From contig CAJUAV010000007.1 in assembly GCA_910584485.1 (NCBI GenBank), forward strand, positions 45,643-109,642: a stretch of DNA of 64,000 bases. Reading direction: 5' to 3'. Below are positions 8,887-17,861 of the stretch, one piece after another. The notes under the pieces were generated by a model. It saw only the letters and a program-made list of their open reading frames with translations. It was not told where the DNA came from and made no database searches. The translations under genes and the position numbers were made by a program. Position 1 is the stretch's first letter. The number at the start of each line of letters is the position of its first letter. The DNA is from an uncultured Alistipes sp. Its GTDB lineage: Bacteria > Bacteroidota > Bacteroidia > Bacteroidales > Rikenellaceae.

Positions 8887-10425
8887 TTAGCAATCTTCCA
8901 ATAATTTATATATTGTATCAAGACCTTGCGACATTCTCTCATACTGAAAAGGATATCGTTCAGGCGGATAACAATTTACAAGAAATGGCGAATCTCGATC
9001 CTTTGTTTGTAACCCTTGTAATGATTCTTTCGCAAGCAGATATAATTCCGTAAAATCATAACTTAAAGGGCCCACATCAAAAGACAACAAATCAGCCATC
9101 CAATACATGGCCTCTGCATTTTCTCCTAATTGGCTTTTTCCTGGGGTAACAGCTCTATACGCGATCTGTTTATTTATATAAGTAAGCCATCCTACTTTCG
9201 CGTCTATTTCGTCATTCAACGTAGGAAAACGACCGTCCCCGTTTCCGCGCCGCTGGTATTGGTAACTGTGGATCAACTCTTCCATAAACACATAATCGCG
9301 ATACCCGTATTTGTCATGGGGTTTCAAAAAGATCGTATTCGTAACAGGGTCGAAACGGTTTGCATCCTGCTCTGTCAGAACCGTCACACCGTCCAACGAC
9401 CGAATCAACCTGCGGCCCATACAGTCCTTTACCAGCGAATCCAGCAGGTCTTTCACACGGGGATCTTCGAACTTGATGTCGGGATTATCGGGGAACCCGT
9501 CCGAATCGTCCGAAGAGTTGCTGCTGTCTCCTTCGCCGCCGAGCCCGCCGCTGCCGCCCCATGTCGCGCCACTATTACCGGAAACAGCCGCAGGAAAATC
9601 ATCTACCGGCAGCTCGTACCGAATCACAGGCTTCTCGGGGCGAATGCCTTCGATTACCACACACTCAAGACCGCCCCAATCCAACGGATCGGGTTCTTTA
9701 TCGTCCTTCTTCGGATTCTCACCGTTTTCCGTCGGCTTCGGATGATCGACGCGGGTCGTCGGCTGCGAAGCGCGGCACCGGCCGACCCGCAGGCCGTCGA
9801 GCAGCCGCCGCATATCCGCCTCGCACTCCTCCTCGGTGCGCGTTTCGTCGAACCAGAAGGCGTAATCGGTCAACAAACCCCGTTCGTAACGTCCCGCGGC
9901 GATCACGTATCCGTCGAGCGACACGTAGACCGACCGCCCCGTAAAGCCCTTTTTCGGGCGGCTGTTGAGCAGCCGATCGTAGTCGGCCTCGTCGTGGGCC
10001 GCGGCATAGGCCGCATCGGGCAGGTAATACCGCAGGTAGCAGCATTCGCCGCCCGTCTCGGGATTCCGCACCGTCACCAGCCGAACGGGCAGCGCGAAGG
10101 GCAGCAGCGAATCGGACGTACGATCCGCGTACCGATAATAGCGGTATTCGGCGGAGGAGAGCGGCACATCGACGCTGTACAGCGTGCTGCCGATCGAGAC
10201 GGCCGCCCGATCCCAGTCGGGCCGCCACGCTCCCGCCGTCAGCGGCCCCGCCTCCGCGGCACGGGTGCCGGCCGCCAGCGTCCGTTCGTAGCAGGCCCGC
10301 GCCTCCGAAACGGTGTACTGCGCCGTCGCCGCCCGCCGCACCGAGGGCAGCTCCTCGCGCGTACAGGAAACCGACAGAATAAGCATCGCAAGGATCGCCC
10401 CGAAAATTCGATCTGTTCGCATCAT
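8887..10425 (-). CDS. Lipoprotein of unknown function, possibly zincin-like C-terminus
   Basis: A 512-residue protein starting MMRTDRIFGAILAMLILSVSC, a lipoprotein signal with lipobox LSVSC. Residues about 20-240 form an N-terminal domain of unknown family. A low-complexity linker rich in Gly, Ser and Asp (about 300-345) follows. The C-terminal 170 residues contain YVFMEELIHSYQYQ, which resembles a degenerate HExxH-type metallopeptidase helix with EExxH instead; proteolytic activity is not shown. It heads a minus-strand group with the two secreted paralogues. I do not recognise the family with confidence. Confidence 0.75.
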   Translation of the reverse strand: MMRTDRIFGAILAMLILSVSCTREELPSVRRAATAQYTVSEARACYERTLAAGTRAAEAGPLTAGAWRPDWDRAAVSIGSTLYSVDVPLSSAEYRYYRYADRTSDSLLPFALPVRLVTVRNPETGGECCYLRYYLPDAAYAAAHDEADYDRLLNSRPKKGFTGRSVYVSLDGYVIAAGRYERGLLTDYAFWFDETRTEEECEADMRRLLDGLRVGRCRASQPTTRVDHPKPTENGENPKKDDKEPDPLDWGGLECVVIEGIRPEKPVIRYELPVDDFPAAVSGNSGATWGGSGGLGGEGDSSNSSDDSDGFPDNPDIKFEDPRVKDLLDSLVKDCMGRRLIRSLDGVTVLTEQDANRFDPVTNTIFLKPHDKYGYRDYVFMEELIHSYQYQRRGNGDGRFPTLNDEIDAKVGWLTYINKQIAYRAVTPGKSQLGENAEAMYWMADLLSFDVGPLSYDFTELYLLAKESLQGLQTKDRDSPFLVNCYPPERYPFQYERMSQGLDTIYKLLEDC

Positions 10426-10439
10426 TACAAGGATTTCCA

Positions 10440-10447
10440 CAAAAATA
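10440..10447 (-). promoter_or_regulatory. Promoter -7 element for the 8887-10425 lipoprotein
   Basis: TATTTTTG on the minus strand (consensus TAnnTTTG), 15 bases upstream of the start codon. Confidence 0.55.
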
Positions 10448-10554
10448 ACAAGATTTTTTTTTGAAAATGCCTGTTGCGCATGCAAAAAAACGCATTCCGG
10501 AATCGGGGTATCTTCGCCCGTGAATCGGGTAGCCCCGCAGCGGCGCAAGCGCAC

Positions 10555-10562
10555 TACTTTTG
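10555..10562 (+). promoter_or_regulatory. Promoter -7 element for the alpha/beta hydrolase
   Basis: TACTTTTG matches TAnnTTTG and would give a leader of about 14 bases. A second weaker match, TATCTTCG, lies at 10509-10516. Confidence 0.55.
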
Positions 10563-10582
10563 CACCATCGAACCGAAACCGC

Positions 10583-11641
10583 ATGAAACGCACCCTTCTC
10601 ATCGCAGCCGCCGCGCTGCTCGTCGCCCTGCTCGCGACCGCCTGCCGTCAGACAAATCATTCGACCGATATGAACACCTCCGAAAAAGACCTCGCGTGGG
10701 ACAAGGTATTCCCCCGCAACGAACAGATCCGTCACGACAAGGTGACCTTCACGAACCGTTACGGCATCCGCCTGACGGCCGACCTCTACCTTCCCGCCGA
10801 CACCGTCGCACGACCGCTGGCCGCCGTCGCCGTCGCAGGCCCCTTCGGCGCCGTCAAGGAGCAGGTGTCGGGGCTCTATGCCCAGACGCTGGCCGAGCGG
10901 GGCTTCCTCGCGATCGCCTTCGACCCCTCCTACACGGGCGAAAGCGGCGGCGAACCGCGCTACGTGGCCTCGCCCGACATCAACACGGAGGATTTCTGCG
11001 CCGCGGTCGACTACCTCTCCACGCGCGACGACGTCGACCCCGAACGCATCGGCATCCTCGGCATCTGCGGCTGGGGCGGCCTGGCGATCAACGCTGCCGC
11101 CATCGACACGCGCATCCGAGCGACCGTCGCGTCGACGATGTACGACATGAGCCGCGTCACGGCCAACGGCTATTTCGACACGATGGACGCCGACGCCCGC
11201 CATGCGCTGCGCCGCGCGCTCTGCGCGCAGCGGACGGCCGATGCCAAGAGCGGCACCTGCGCCCGTGCGGGTGGCGTAGTCGATCCGCTGCCCGCCGACG
11301 CGCCGCAGTTCGTTCGGGAGTATTACGACTACTACAAGACCCCGCGCGGCTACCATCCGCGGTCGCTCAACTCGAACGACGGCTGGAACAAGACCTCGGC
11401 CCTCTCGTTCCTCAACCAGCCGATCATGGCCTACAGCGACGAGATCCGCAGCGCCGTTCTCGTCGTACACGGCGAAAAGGCCCACTCGCGCTACTTCGGC
11501 GAGGATGCCTTCCGACGCCTGCGCGGCGACAACAAGGAGCTGCTGATCGTCCCCGACGCCAACCACACCGACCTCTACGACCGCACCGACAAGATCCCCT
11601 TCGACGCGATCGAACGTTTCCTGCGCACCTATCTGCAATAA
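10583..11641 (+). CDS. Alpha/beta hydrolase lipoprotein (dienelactone hydrolase/YcjY-like)
   Basis: A 352-residue protein with an N-terminal lipoprotein signal (MKRTLLIAAAALLVALLATAC). The fold shows the pattern YGIRLTADLYLP, then the nucleophile elbow GICGWGG around residue 155, where Cys stands in the usual Ser position as in dienelactone hydrolases. The Asp/Glu and His of the triad are probably in the HGEKAHS region and DANHTDLYD near the C-terminus. Substrate unknown; esterase or lactonase activity is likely. It is followed 5 bases later by the flavodoxin gene, a pairing suggestive of redox or xenobiotic metabolism. The start is set by the signal peptide and the promoter at 10555. Confidence 0.85.
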   Translation: MKRTLLIAAAALLVALLATACRQTNHSTDMNTSEKDLAWDKVFPRNEQIRHDKVTFTNRYGIRLTADLYLPADTVARPLAAVAVAGPFGAVKEQVSGLYAQTLAERGFLAIAFDPSYTGESGGEPRYVASPDINTEDFCAAVDYLSTRDDVDPERIGILGICGWGGLAINAAAIDTRIRATVASTMYDMSRVTANGYFDTMDADARHALRRALCAQRTADAKSGTCARAGGVVDPLPADAPQFVREYYDYYKTPRGYHPRSLNSNDGWNKTSALSFLNQPIMAYSDEIRSAVLVVHGEKAHSRYFGEDAFRRLRGDNKELLIVPDANHTDLYDRTDKIPFDAIERFLRTYLQ

Positions 11642-11646
11642 ATCCC

Positions 11647-12192
11647 GTGAAAACCCTTTTCCGGATCGCCTGCCTGCTCACGGCCCTCGGCAGCGCCTCC
11701 GCACAACCGCAAAAACAGCCCATGAAAACCTTGATCGTCTGCTTCTCGGCGACGGGCACGACGGCCCGCGTCGCCGAACGGCTGGCCGCGACGACGGGCG
11801 GGGAGCTCTTCCGCATCCTTCCCGCAACGCCCTACACCGCCGCCGACCTCGACTGGACCGACCGCAATTCGCGATCGAGCCGCGAAATGAACGACCCGCA
11901 GTCGCGTCCCGCCCTGGCGAACCGGCCGGTCGAGACGAGCGGCTACGCGGTCGTCTACCTCGGATTTCCCGTCTGGTGGGACTCCGCACCGACGATCGTC
12001 AACACCTTTCTCGAGACGCACGACCTCGGCGGCAAACGCATCATCCCCTTCGCCACGTCGGGCGGCAGCGGCATCCGCAAGGCCTGCGACCGCCTGAAAG
12101 CCGCCTACCCGCACCTCCGCTGGGAAGAGGGGCGGCTGCTGAACCGCCCCTCCGACCGCGAGCTGGAGGCGTGGACGCAGCAGCACCGATAA
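11647..12192 (+). CDS. Flavodoxin, probably exported
   Basis: FMN-binding flavodoxin fold: phosphate loop FSATGTTARVAERLA near the start of the mature part, then VYLGFPVWWDSAPTIVNTFLE and ATSGGSGI, both typical flavin-contact loops. A GTG start 5 bases after the hydrolase stop gives 181 residues with a plausible signal peptide (TLFRIACLLTALGSASAQ). An ATG at 11722 would give a 156-residue cytoplasmic flavodoxin. I prefer the GTG start because the upstream segment is in frame and looks like a signal sequence, but this is an inference. A terminator follows directly. Confidence 0.85.
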   Translation: MKTLFRIACLLTALGSASAQPQKQPMKTLIVCFSATGTTARVAERLAATTGGELFRILPATPYTAADLDWTDRNSRSSREMNDPQSRPALANRPVETSGYAVVYLGFPVWWDSAPTIVNTFLETHDLGGKRIIPFATSGGSGIRKACDRLKAAYPHLRWEEGRLLNRPSDRELEAWTQQHR

Positions 12193-12198
12193 CGACCG

Positions 12199-12232
12199 AA
12201 CGCCCCTCTTCTTTTCGGAAGAGGGGCGTTTT
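12199..12232 (+). terminator. Intrinsic terminator after flavodoxin
   Basis: Inverted repeat ACGCCCCTCTTC / GAAGAGGGGCGT followed by TTT, a few bases after the stop. Confidence 0.85.
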
Positions 12233-12261
12233 GCATGCGGATGAAAATTTTCGGCAAAACA

Positions 12262-12293
12262 TTTGTTGTTTTTACACATATTTCGTATATTGC
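12262..12293 (+). promoter_or_regulatory. Promoter for the 12318 lipoprotein
   Basis: TTTG at 12262-12265 and TATATTGC at 12286-12293, 20 bp apart, close to the Bacteroidetes consensus. Confidence 0.5.
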
Positions 12294-12317
12294 CAAACAC
12301 CCTTACCCTGTGCCCCC

Positions 12318-12998
12318 ATGAAAAAGCTGTTCATTCTCTCCGCCACGATTTCGCTGCTGCTCCTTCTATGCGCCTGCTCGCAGCGAACGAAACGATCCGA
12401 ACACGAAGAGGTGCTGCCGAAAACGCGTCTGGAAGCGGCATTGGCAGCCATTCCGCATGTGCAGTTCGATTCGACCGCCATGGTCGTTCATCTGGACCTC
12501 TCCCGCGAGGAGGCCGCCGCACTCGGCATCTCGGACGAACATTACGACGAATTGATCGAATCGGTCGAATCGATGAACCTTTTCCTGCAAGAAGAGCTGA
12601 AGAGAAATCCCGACCTGCACGTCGACTGGGATTTATCGGTCCCCGACATGAAAACAAGCCGAGCGGGCGTTCTTCCGCGCGACCCCAACAACATTCACTC
12701 GATCGACGGATTGGAAACAGATTTCAATAACGAAGAGGCCAATCGTGGATATTGGGCGCCGGATCAGGTCCGAGGCATCAAATTCCTTTGTTTGGGTAAG
12801 AGTGCACTATACTGTATTCATGTAGGCAGAACATACTCCATGGGTACTTACAAAGAACAATCCGTAAAAACCGGCTCCTGCCTCTGGAACTCACCGATCG
12901 AAGTCGATATCATGGCGACAAACACATCCGTAACGGCTTTTTACAGGACATCCGACCCCAACGGAGGCAGAGCGGCATTGGAATGGATTCCGCAGTAA
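12318..12998 (+). CDS. Lipoprotein of unknown function
   Basis: A 226-residue protein with lipobox LLCAC (MKKLFILSATISLLLLLCAC), so exported and lipid-anchored. The mature part has an acidic helical region (EAAALGISDEHYDELIESVESMN) and a more compact C-terminal half (NRGYWAPDQVRGIKFLC). No family recognised. The lower GC content of the second half compared with neighbouring genes is notable. It is transcribed on its own between two terminators. Confidence 0.75.
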   Translation: MKKLFILSATISLLLLLCACSQRTKRSEHEEVLPKTRLEAALAAIPHVQFDSTAMVVHLDLSREEAAALGISDEHYDELIESVESMNLFLQEELKRNPDLHVDWDLSVPDMKTSRAGVLPRDPNNIHSIDGLETDFNNEEANRGYWAPDQVRGIKFLCLGKSALYCIHVGRTYSMGTYKEQSVKTGSCLWNSPIEVDIMATNTSVTAFYRTSDPNGGRAALEWIPQ

Positions 12999-13090
12999 CC
13001 GATCATCGCAAACCGAACGACAATCGTCATACCAGGTCCCTGCTTTTAAACCCGACAGCCCGTTACCCTAAAACTGCATAGCCCGCAACG

Positions 13091-13124
13091 CAAACGGCCG
13101 CTCCCCGTTATGAGGAGCGGCCGC
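13091..13124 (-). terminator. Intrinsic terminator of gdhA
   Basis: Inverted repeat CGGCCGCTCC / GGAGCGGCCG, with TTTG on the minus-strand 3' side, 22 bases after the gdhA stop. Confidence 0.75.
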
Positions 13125-13146
13125 AGCATTAGCGAAAGACGGCCGT

Positions 13147-14484
13147 TTACAGGATGCCCTGCTCGACCATCGACTTGGCGACCTTCATGAAGCCCGCGAT
13201 GTTGGCGCCCTTCATGTAGTTGATGTAGCCGTCGGCCTCCGTGCCGTACTCGATGCAGGCGCGGTGGATCGACGACATGATCCGGTGCAGCTTGGCATCG
13301 ACTTCCTCGGCCGTCCAGTTGAGTTTCTGGGCGTTCTGCGTCATTTCGAGGCCCGACGTGGCGACACCGCCCGCATTGACGGCCTTGCCCGGTCCGTAGG
13401 GGATCTTCGCCGCGATGAAGGCGTCGATCGCCTCGGGGCGGCAGCCCATGTTCGAAACCTCGGCCACGATCTTCACGCCGTTCGCGAGCAGCATCGCGGC
13501 ATCCTCGCCGCCGAGCTCGTTCTGCGTGGCGCAGGGCATGGCGATATCCACAGCCACCTCCCACGGTTTGCGGCCGGCGACGAACTTCGAGCCGGGGAAC
13601 TTCTCGGCATAGGGCGCCACGACGTCGTTGTTCGAGGCGCGCAGCTCGAGCATGTAGGCGATCTTCTCGGCATCGAGACCCGCCTCATCGTAGATGTAGC
13701 CGTCGGGACCCGAGATGGTCACCACCTTGGCGCCCAGCTCCGTGGCCTTCGTGGCGGCGCCCCAGGCGACGTTGCCGAAGCCCGAAATGGCGATACGCTG
13801 CCCCTTGAGCTCCATGCCCTTCTCCTCGAGCATCCGGCGCAGGAAATAGACGGCGCCGAAGCCCGTCGCCTCGGGACGGATCAGCGAACCGCCGTAGGTC
13901 ATGCCCTTGCCCGTCAGCACGCCCGTATTCTCACGCGCCAGCTTGCGGTACATGCCGTAGAGGTAGCCGATTTCGCGACCGCCGACGCCGATGTCGCCCG
14001 CAGGCACGTCGGTCTCGGGGCCGATGTGGCGCCACAGCTCGGTCATGAAGGCCTGGCAGAAACGCATCACCTCGCGATCCGACTTGCCCTTCGGGTTGAA
14101 ATCCGAACCGCCCTTCGCACCGCCCATCGGCAGCGTCGTCAGCGCGTTCTTGAAGATCTGCTCGAAACCGAGGAACTTCAGGATCGAGGGATTCACCGAG
14201 GGGTGGAAACGCAGACCGCCCTTGTAGGGACCGATCGCGTTGTTGAACTGGATGCGGTAACCCGTGTTGACCTGCACCTCGCCGCGGTCGTCCGTCCAGA
14301 CGACCTTGAAGGTGAACTGGCGGTCGGGCTCGACGATCCGCTCGGCAATGCGGTTCGCCTCGAATTCGGGATGACGGTTGTAGGTCTCCTCGACGGTCAT
14401 CAGGACCTCGCGCACGGCTTGCAGATACTCGCTCTCGCCCGGGTGACGGCGCTCGAGATCGGCCATTAATTTCGATACGTTCAT
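13147..14484 (-). CDS. gdhA: Glutamate dehydrogenase (NADP-type, hexameric)
   Basis: Reductive amination of 2-oxoglutarate by ammonia, the main ammonia-assimilation route in gut Bacteroidales. It has 445 residues, the standard length for the small hexameric class. The substrate site is complete: GPYKGGLRFHP, PMGGAKGGSDFNPKGKS with catalytic Lys124, DVPAGDIGVGGREIGY, and the dinucleotide loop GFGNVAWGAA near residue 238. Cofactor preference for NADP is inferred from similarity to the E. coli class. It is transcribed alone, with a promoter at 14521 and its own terminator. Confidence 0.97.
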   Translation of the reverse strand: MNVSKLMADLERRHPGESEYLQAVREVLMTVEETYNRHPEFEANRIAERIVEPDRQFTFKVVWTDDRGEVQVNTGYRIQFNNAIGPYKGGLRFHPSVNPSILKFLGFEQIFKNALTTLPMGGAKGGSDFNPKGKSDREVMRFCQAFMTELWRHIGPETDVPAGDIGVGGREIGYLYGMYRKLARENTGVLTGKGMTYGGSLIRPEATGFGAVYFLRRMLEEKGMELKGQRIAISGFGNVAWGAATKATELGAKVVTISGPDGYIYDEAGLDAEKIAYMLELRASNNDVVAPYAEKFPGSKFVAGRKPWEVAVDIAMPCATQNELGGEDAAMLLANGVKIVAEVSNMGCRPEAIDAFIAAKIPYGPGKAVNAGGVATSGLEMTQNAQKLNWTAEEVDAKLHRIMSSIHRACIEYGTEADGYINYMKGANIAGFMKVAKSMVEQGIL

Positions 14485-14520
14485 AGCGGTATAAAGATTA
14501 AGGTTGTGTTATTTCTTTCA

Positions 14521-14528
14521 CAAATATA
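14521..14528 (-). promoter_or_regulatory. Promoter -7 element for gdhA
   Basis: TATATTTG on the minus strand, 36 bases upstream of the gdhA ATG; no clear -33 TTTG. Confidence 0.55.
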
Positions 14529-14544
14529 ACGTATTTTCCGAACG

Positions 14545-14857
14545 ATTGTCATCCGAGGGGCGAAATTTTCGAAAAATCATCGGTCGGGGGGGGGCGGTCA
14601 TGCGGCCGCAATCGGCATCGGACCGCAGCTTGCCGAATCGACGCCGCGGACGTCGGCGGGCAAAGCCTTTCAATGCACACCCGCGGCATGGACCGGCCGC
14701 GGTCGGTTCAGGCTGCGGCCACCGGCATCGGGCCGCGGCTTGCGCAGATCGACGCCGCAGGCGTCGGCGGGCCGCAGCTTCCGCCTGCGGAGGCCCGCAG
14801 CTCCTTTTCGTCGCAAGCGTGCTCCGCAAGCTGCTGCCCGAACACCGAGCGGCAAAA
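14545..14857. repeat. Structured GC-rich repeat mosaic, block 3, with a nine-G run
   Basis: No gene. Contains a run of nine G at 14586-14594 and then family pieces such as GGCGGGCCGCAGCTTCCGCC with GGAGGCCCGCAGC, plus GACGCCGCAGGCGTC. It lies between the gdhA promoter and the 3' end of the PEP-synthase-like gene. Confidence 0.65.
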
Positions 14858-17821
14858 CTACCTCGCCTCCGCCACGAAGCCGCGGTCGGCACGTCCGTCG
14901 ACGGCCACCTCCAGCGGCCGCTCGAAGCGCACCCACCGCAGAAATTCGCCTTCGTAATGCGCCGCGCGGGCATCGAGTACCTCCTTGCGGAAGAGGCCGT
15001 CGCCGCGGTGGGGGTTGATCGTCAGGTAGCCCACGCCGAGCGAGGTGACGTTCTGGAAAAAGTGGGTCCCCTGCGAAGCCTCGATCTCGAAGCCCGGGAT
15101 GCCGCACTCGACGATCACCTTCGCCTCCGAAATGTGGGTCCACTTGACGGGCACCCCGAGGAAGGGATCGGACGAGCCCCACCGCCCGGGCCCCACGAGG
15201 ATGTAGGAGCGCCCCTCCTCGCGGGCGCGGCGGTTCAGTTCGAGCAGCTCTTCGGCGATGCGCTCCGTCACGAGCGACGTGAAGGCCTCCGTTCGGACGT
15301 AGACGATGTCCGCCAGATCGGCCATGCGGCCGATGCCGAGGGCCCGTTCGCCGTAGATGAGCGCCTCGGCGGGATCGACCGCCGACCAGTCGATCGAGCG
15401 GTTGTCCTGGTTGTCGATGATCGGGCGGATCTGCAACAGGTTGAAGATCCGCTCGCGGCCGCCCGGCACGTCCATGTTCACGGCGAACTCCACCTCGACG
15501 GGGCAGCGCATCTCCTCGGCCCCGAGCCGCAGCACGTCGGCGACGATTTCGGCCAGCGGGAAGGTGTTGTACTTAAGAATGTTGTTGAAGGTAATCACGC
15601 GGCGGCCGCGATCGAACGGGCTGTCCGAAATGCGCTCGTTCTCGCGGTCCCAGACCGAGGCGACGTGGCGCGTGTGGCGCAGCGGCTCGAGCTCGGAGAG
15701 CTTCAGCCGCCGCAGGTTGACCCCGTCGTCGGTCGACGAGCGGAACGAGGCGGGGTTCAGGTCGAGGGCCAGCACCTCGGTCTGCGTCTCGCGCAGCGCC
15801 AGTTCGGGCGTCGAGGTTTGCAGCACCCGCTGCGGAAAGCCGGGCGAGAAGCGGAGCGTGCGGCCCCCCTCGACGACCAGTTTGCCGAGCCCCATGGCGA
15901 TGTTGCAGACGCCGTCTTCGGCGCGCTCGTCGCCGATCGGATAGTAGTTGATCGACCGCGCGACGCCCGAAAGGGTGGGCATGAAGAGCCCCTCCTGCTC
16001 CGTGCCGCAGACCTCCTGCAGGATCACGGCCATCTTCTCCTCCGAAATGAGGTTCTGCGAGGTCTGGATGTAGGCGCGCGACTCGGCGAAGAAGACCGAG
16101 GCGTAGACGCTCTTCACGGCGCGCAGCACCATGCGCAGCATCTGCGCCGCATTGGGCGTGTAGGGGACCATGTAGGTCGAGTAGATCCCCGCGAAGGGCT
16201 GGTAGTGCGAATCCTCGAGCTTCGACGACGAGCGCACGGCCAGCGGCGTGCGGACCGTGGCGATGTAGACCTTCAGCGCCTCCTGCAACCGCTGCGGCAC
16301 GGTCGAGGCGACGAACTCGCGCAGAATCTCCTCGTCGGAGAGCTCCTGGGCGAGGATCTCCGAAAGCCCGTTCTCCTCGAGGAACTCGTCGAAATACTCC
16401 GTGGCGATCACCACCGAGCGGGGAATGAGGATGCGCACCCCGTCGTGCTTGTCGTACTGGCGGTGCTTGATGAGCATCGAGTTCATGAAGGCCAGACCGC
16501 GCGCCTTGCCGCCGAGCGACCCCTCGCCGATGCGGGCGAAGGCGACGGCGTCGGTGTAGGTCTCGGGATCGAAGCGCGCCACGACCCCCTGTCCGAGCAG
16601 CGTGCGGTAGTCGCGGATGGCGTCCACGATCGAGCGGCGGTGCTCGGCGATCGTGGCGAAATGGCTCTTGTCGTGGCGGCGGATCGCCGCGGCGAGCGGA
16701 AAGAGGCCGCGCGAGTAGAGCCACTTCGAGAGGTGGTTCTGCGAGGTGTGGTACTCGAAGGCCTCGTCGGGGATGGCGGCGATCATCGCCTGCATCTCCC
16801 GCAGGTCCTTCGCGCGCCCCAGCTCGACCCCCGTCGCGGGGTCCTTGAAGACGAAATCGCCGAAGGCGAACTCCTTCGAAATGTAGTCGCGCAGCTCGAG
16901 CAGGAGCGTCTTCGAATTTTTGGCCAGGAAACCCGCCCCCAGCTCGTGCGCCGTGGCGCGGAAATCGGTCTGCGACGATTGCAGCAGCACGGGCATCAGC
17001 GGGTTGTCGGCCTTGATGCGGCGGCAGAGGTCGATGCCCGCATCGGCCTTCTCCTGTTCGGGCGGATCGTTGCGGTGCAGGACGAAGCCCACGTCCGAAA
17101 TCACGCCGAGCAGGTTCTGCTTGTAGCGGTCGTAAAGCTCTACGGCCTCCTCGTAGTTGGTCGCCAGCAGCACCTTCGGGCGGGCCCGCTTGCGCAGGAT
17201 CTGCTGCTGCTCGTTGAAGGCGTCGCGCAGGAATTCGGTGTTCTGCAACAGCAGCAGCTTGTAGAGTTCGGGCAGGTAGGTCGAGTAGAAGCGGACCGAG
17301 TCCTCGACGAGCAGGATCGCCTGCACGCCCCCCTCGGAGATGTCCTCGGCGGCGTTCATGCGGTCCTCGACGAGCTTGATGATGGCGATAATCAGATCGG
17401 CGTTGCCGTGCCAGCAGAAGATGTAGTCGAGCCCCGAGCGGTCCTGCTCCTCGATGCGGCGGTAGATGTCCTTCGAAAAGGAGGTCAGAAGGGCGACGGG
17501 AATGCCGTAGCGCTCGCGCACGAGACGGGCGAAGGTGAAGACGTCGGGTTCGCCGATGTTGTACATCGTCAGGATGAAGTCGAACGAGTCGTCGGCCGCC
17601 AGCAGCTCGAGCGCCTCGGCCGTCGAGCTGACGCGCTTCAGCAGCGGCGGATTCGACATGTTGAGCTCGAGGTACTCGCGGTTGATCTGCGACTCGATGT
17701 GGCCGTCCTCCTCGAGGATGTAGCCGTCGTAGCTGGAGCAGACGAGCAGGATGCGGTGGATGCGGTATTTCATGAAGCGATAGGCTTCGCTGCGCTCGGG
17801 AGCGGGGGTCGGTGGGGTCAT
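14858..17821 (-). CDS. Receiver-domain / PEP-synthase N-terminal (PPDK_N) fusion protein
   Basis: A 987-residue cytoplasmic protein. Residues about 20-160 and 180-340 look like two response-regulator receiver-like domains (LLVCSSYDGYILEEDG; AILLVEDSVRFYSTYLPEL; GVISDVGF). Residues about 440-800 carry a pyruvate-phosphate-dikinase/PEP-synthase ATP-binding domain (GEGSLGGKARGLAFMNSM, PLAVRSSSKLEDSHYQPFAGIYSTY, NLLQIRPI). The phosphohistidine and PEP-binding domains of true PEP synthase are absent, so it is unlikely to make PEP. Similar proteins occur in Bacteroides. The start at 17821 and an internal Met at 17773 (MKYRIHRILLV) are both possible. Its promoter is in the 74-bp repeat array upstream. 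Confidence 0.85.
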   Translation of the reverse strand: MTPPTPAPERSEAYRFMKYRIHRILLVCSSYDGYILEEDGHIESQINREYLELNMSNPPLLKRVSSTAEALELLAADDSFDFILTMYNIGEPDVFTFARLVRERYGIPVALLTSFSKDIYRRIEEQDRSGLDYIFCWHGNADLIIAIIKLVEDRMNAAEDISEGGVQAILLVEDSVRFYSTYLPELYKLLLLQNTEFLRDAFNEQQQILRKRARPKVLLATNYEEAVELYDRYKQNLLGVISDVGFVLHRNDPPEQEKADAGIDLCRRIKADNPLMPVLLQSSQTDFRATAHELGAGFLAKNSKTLLLELRDYISKEFAFGDFVFKDPATGVELGRAKDLREMQAMIAAIPDEAFEYHTSQNHLSKWLYSRGLFPLAAAIRRHDKSHFATIAEHRRSIVDAIRDYRTLLGQGVVARFDPETYTDAVAFARIGEGSLGGKARGLAFMNSMLIKHRQYDKHDGVRILIPRSVVIATEYFDEFLEENGLSEILAQELSDEEILREFVASTVPQRLQEALKVYIATVRTPLAVRSSSKLEDSHYQPFAGIYSTYMVPYTPNAAQMLRMVLRAVKSVYASVFFAESRAYIQTSQNLISEEKMAVILQEVCGTEQEGLFMPTLSGVARSINYYPIGDERAEDGVCNIAMGLGKLVVEGGRTLRFSPGFPQRVLQTSTPELALRETQTEVLALDLNPASFRSSTDDGVNLRRLKLSELEPLRHTRHVASVWDRENERISDSPFDRGRRVITFNNILKYNTFPLAEIVADVLRLGAEEMRCPVEVEFAVNMDVPGGRERIFNLLQIRPIIDNQDNRSIDWSAVDPAEALIYGERALGIGRMADLADIVYVRTEAFTSLVTERIAEELLELNRRAREEGRSYILVGPGRWGSSDPFLGVPVKWTHISEAKVIVECGIPGFEIEASQGTHFFQNVTSLGVGYLTINPHRGDGLFRKEVLDARAAHYEGEFLRWVRFERPLEVAVDGRADRGFVAEAR

Positions 17822-17861
17822 GTTCGGTTCCGTTTGCAGGGTCGGCAAAGGTGCCGACGAA

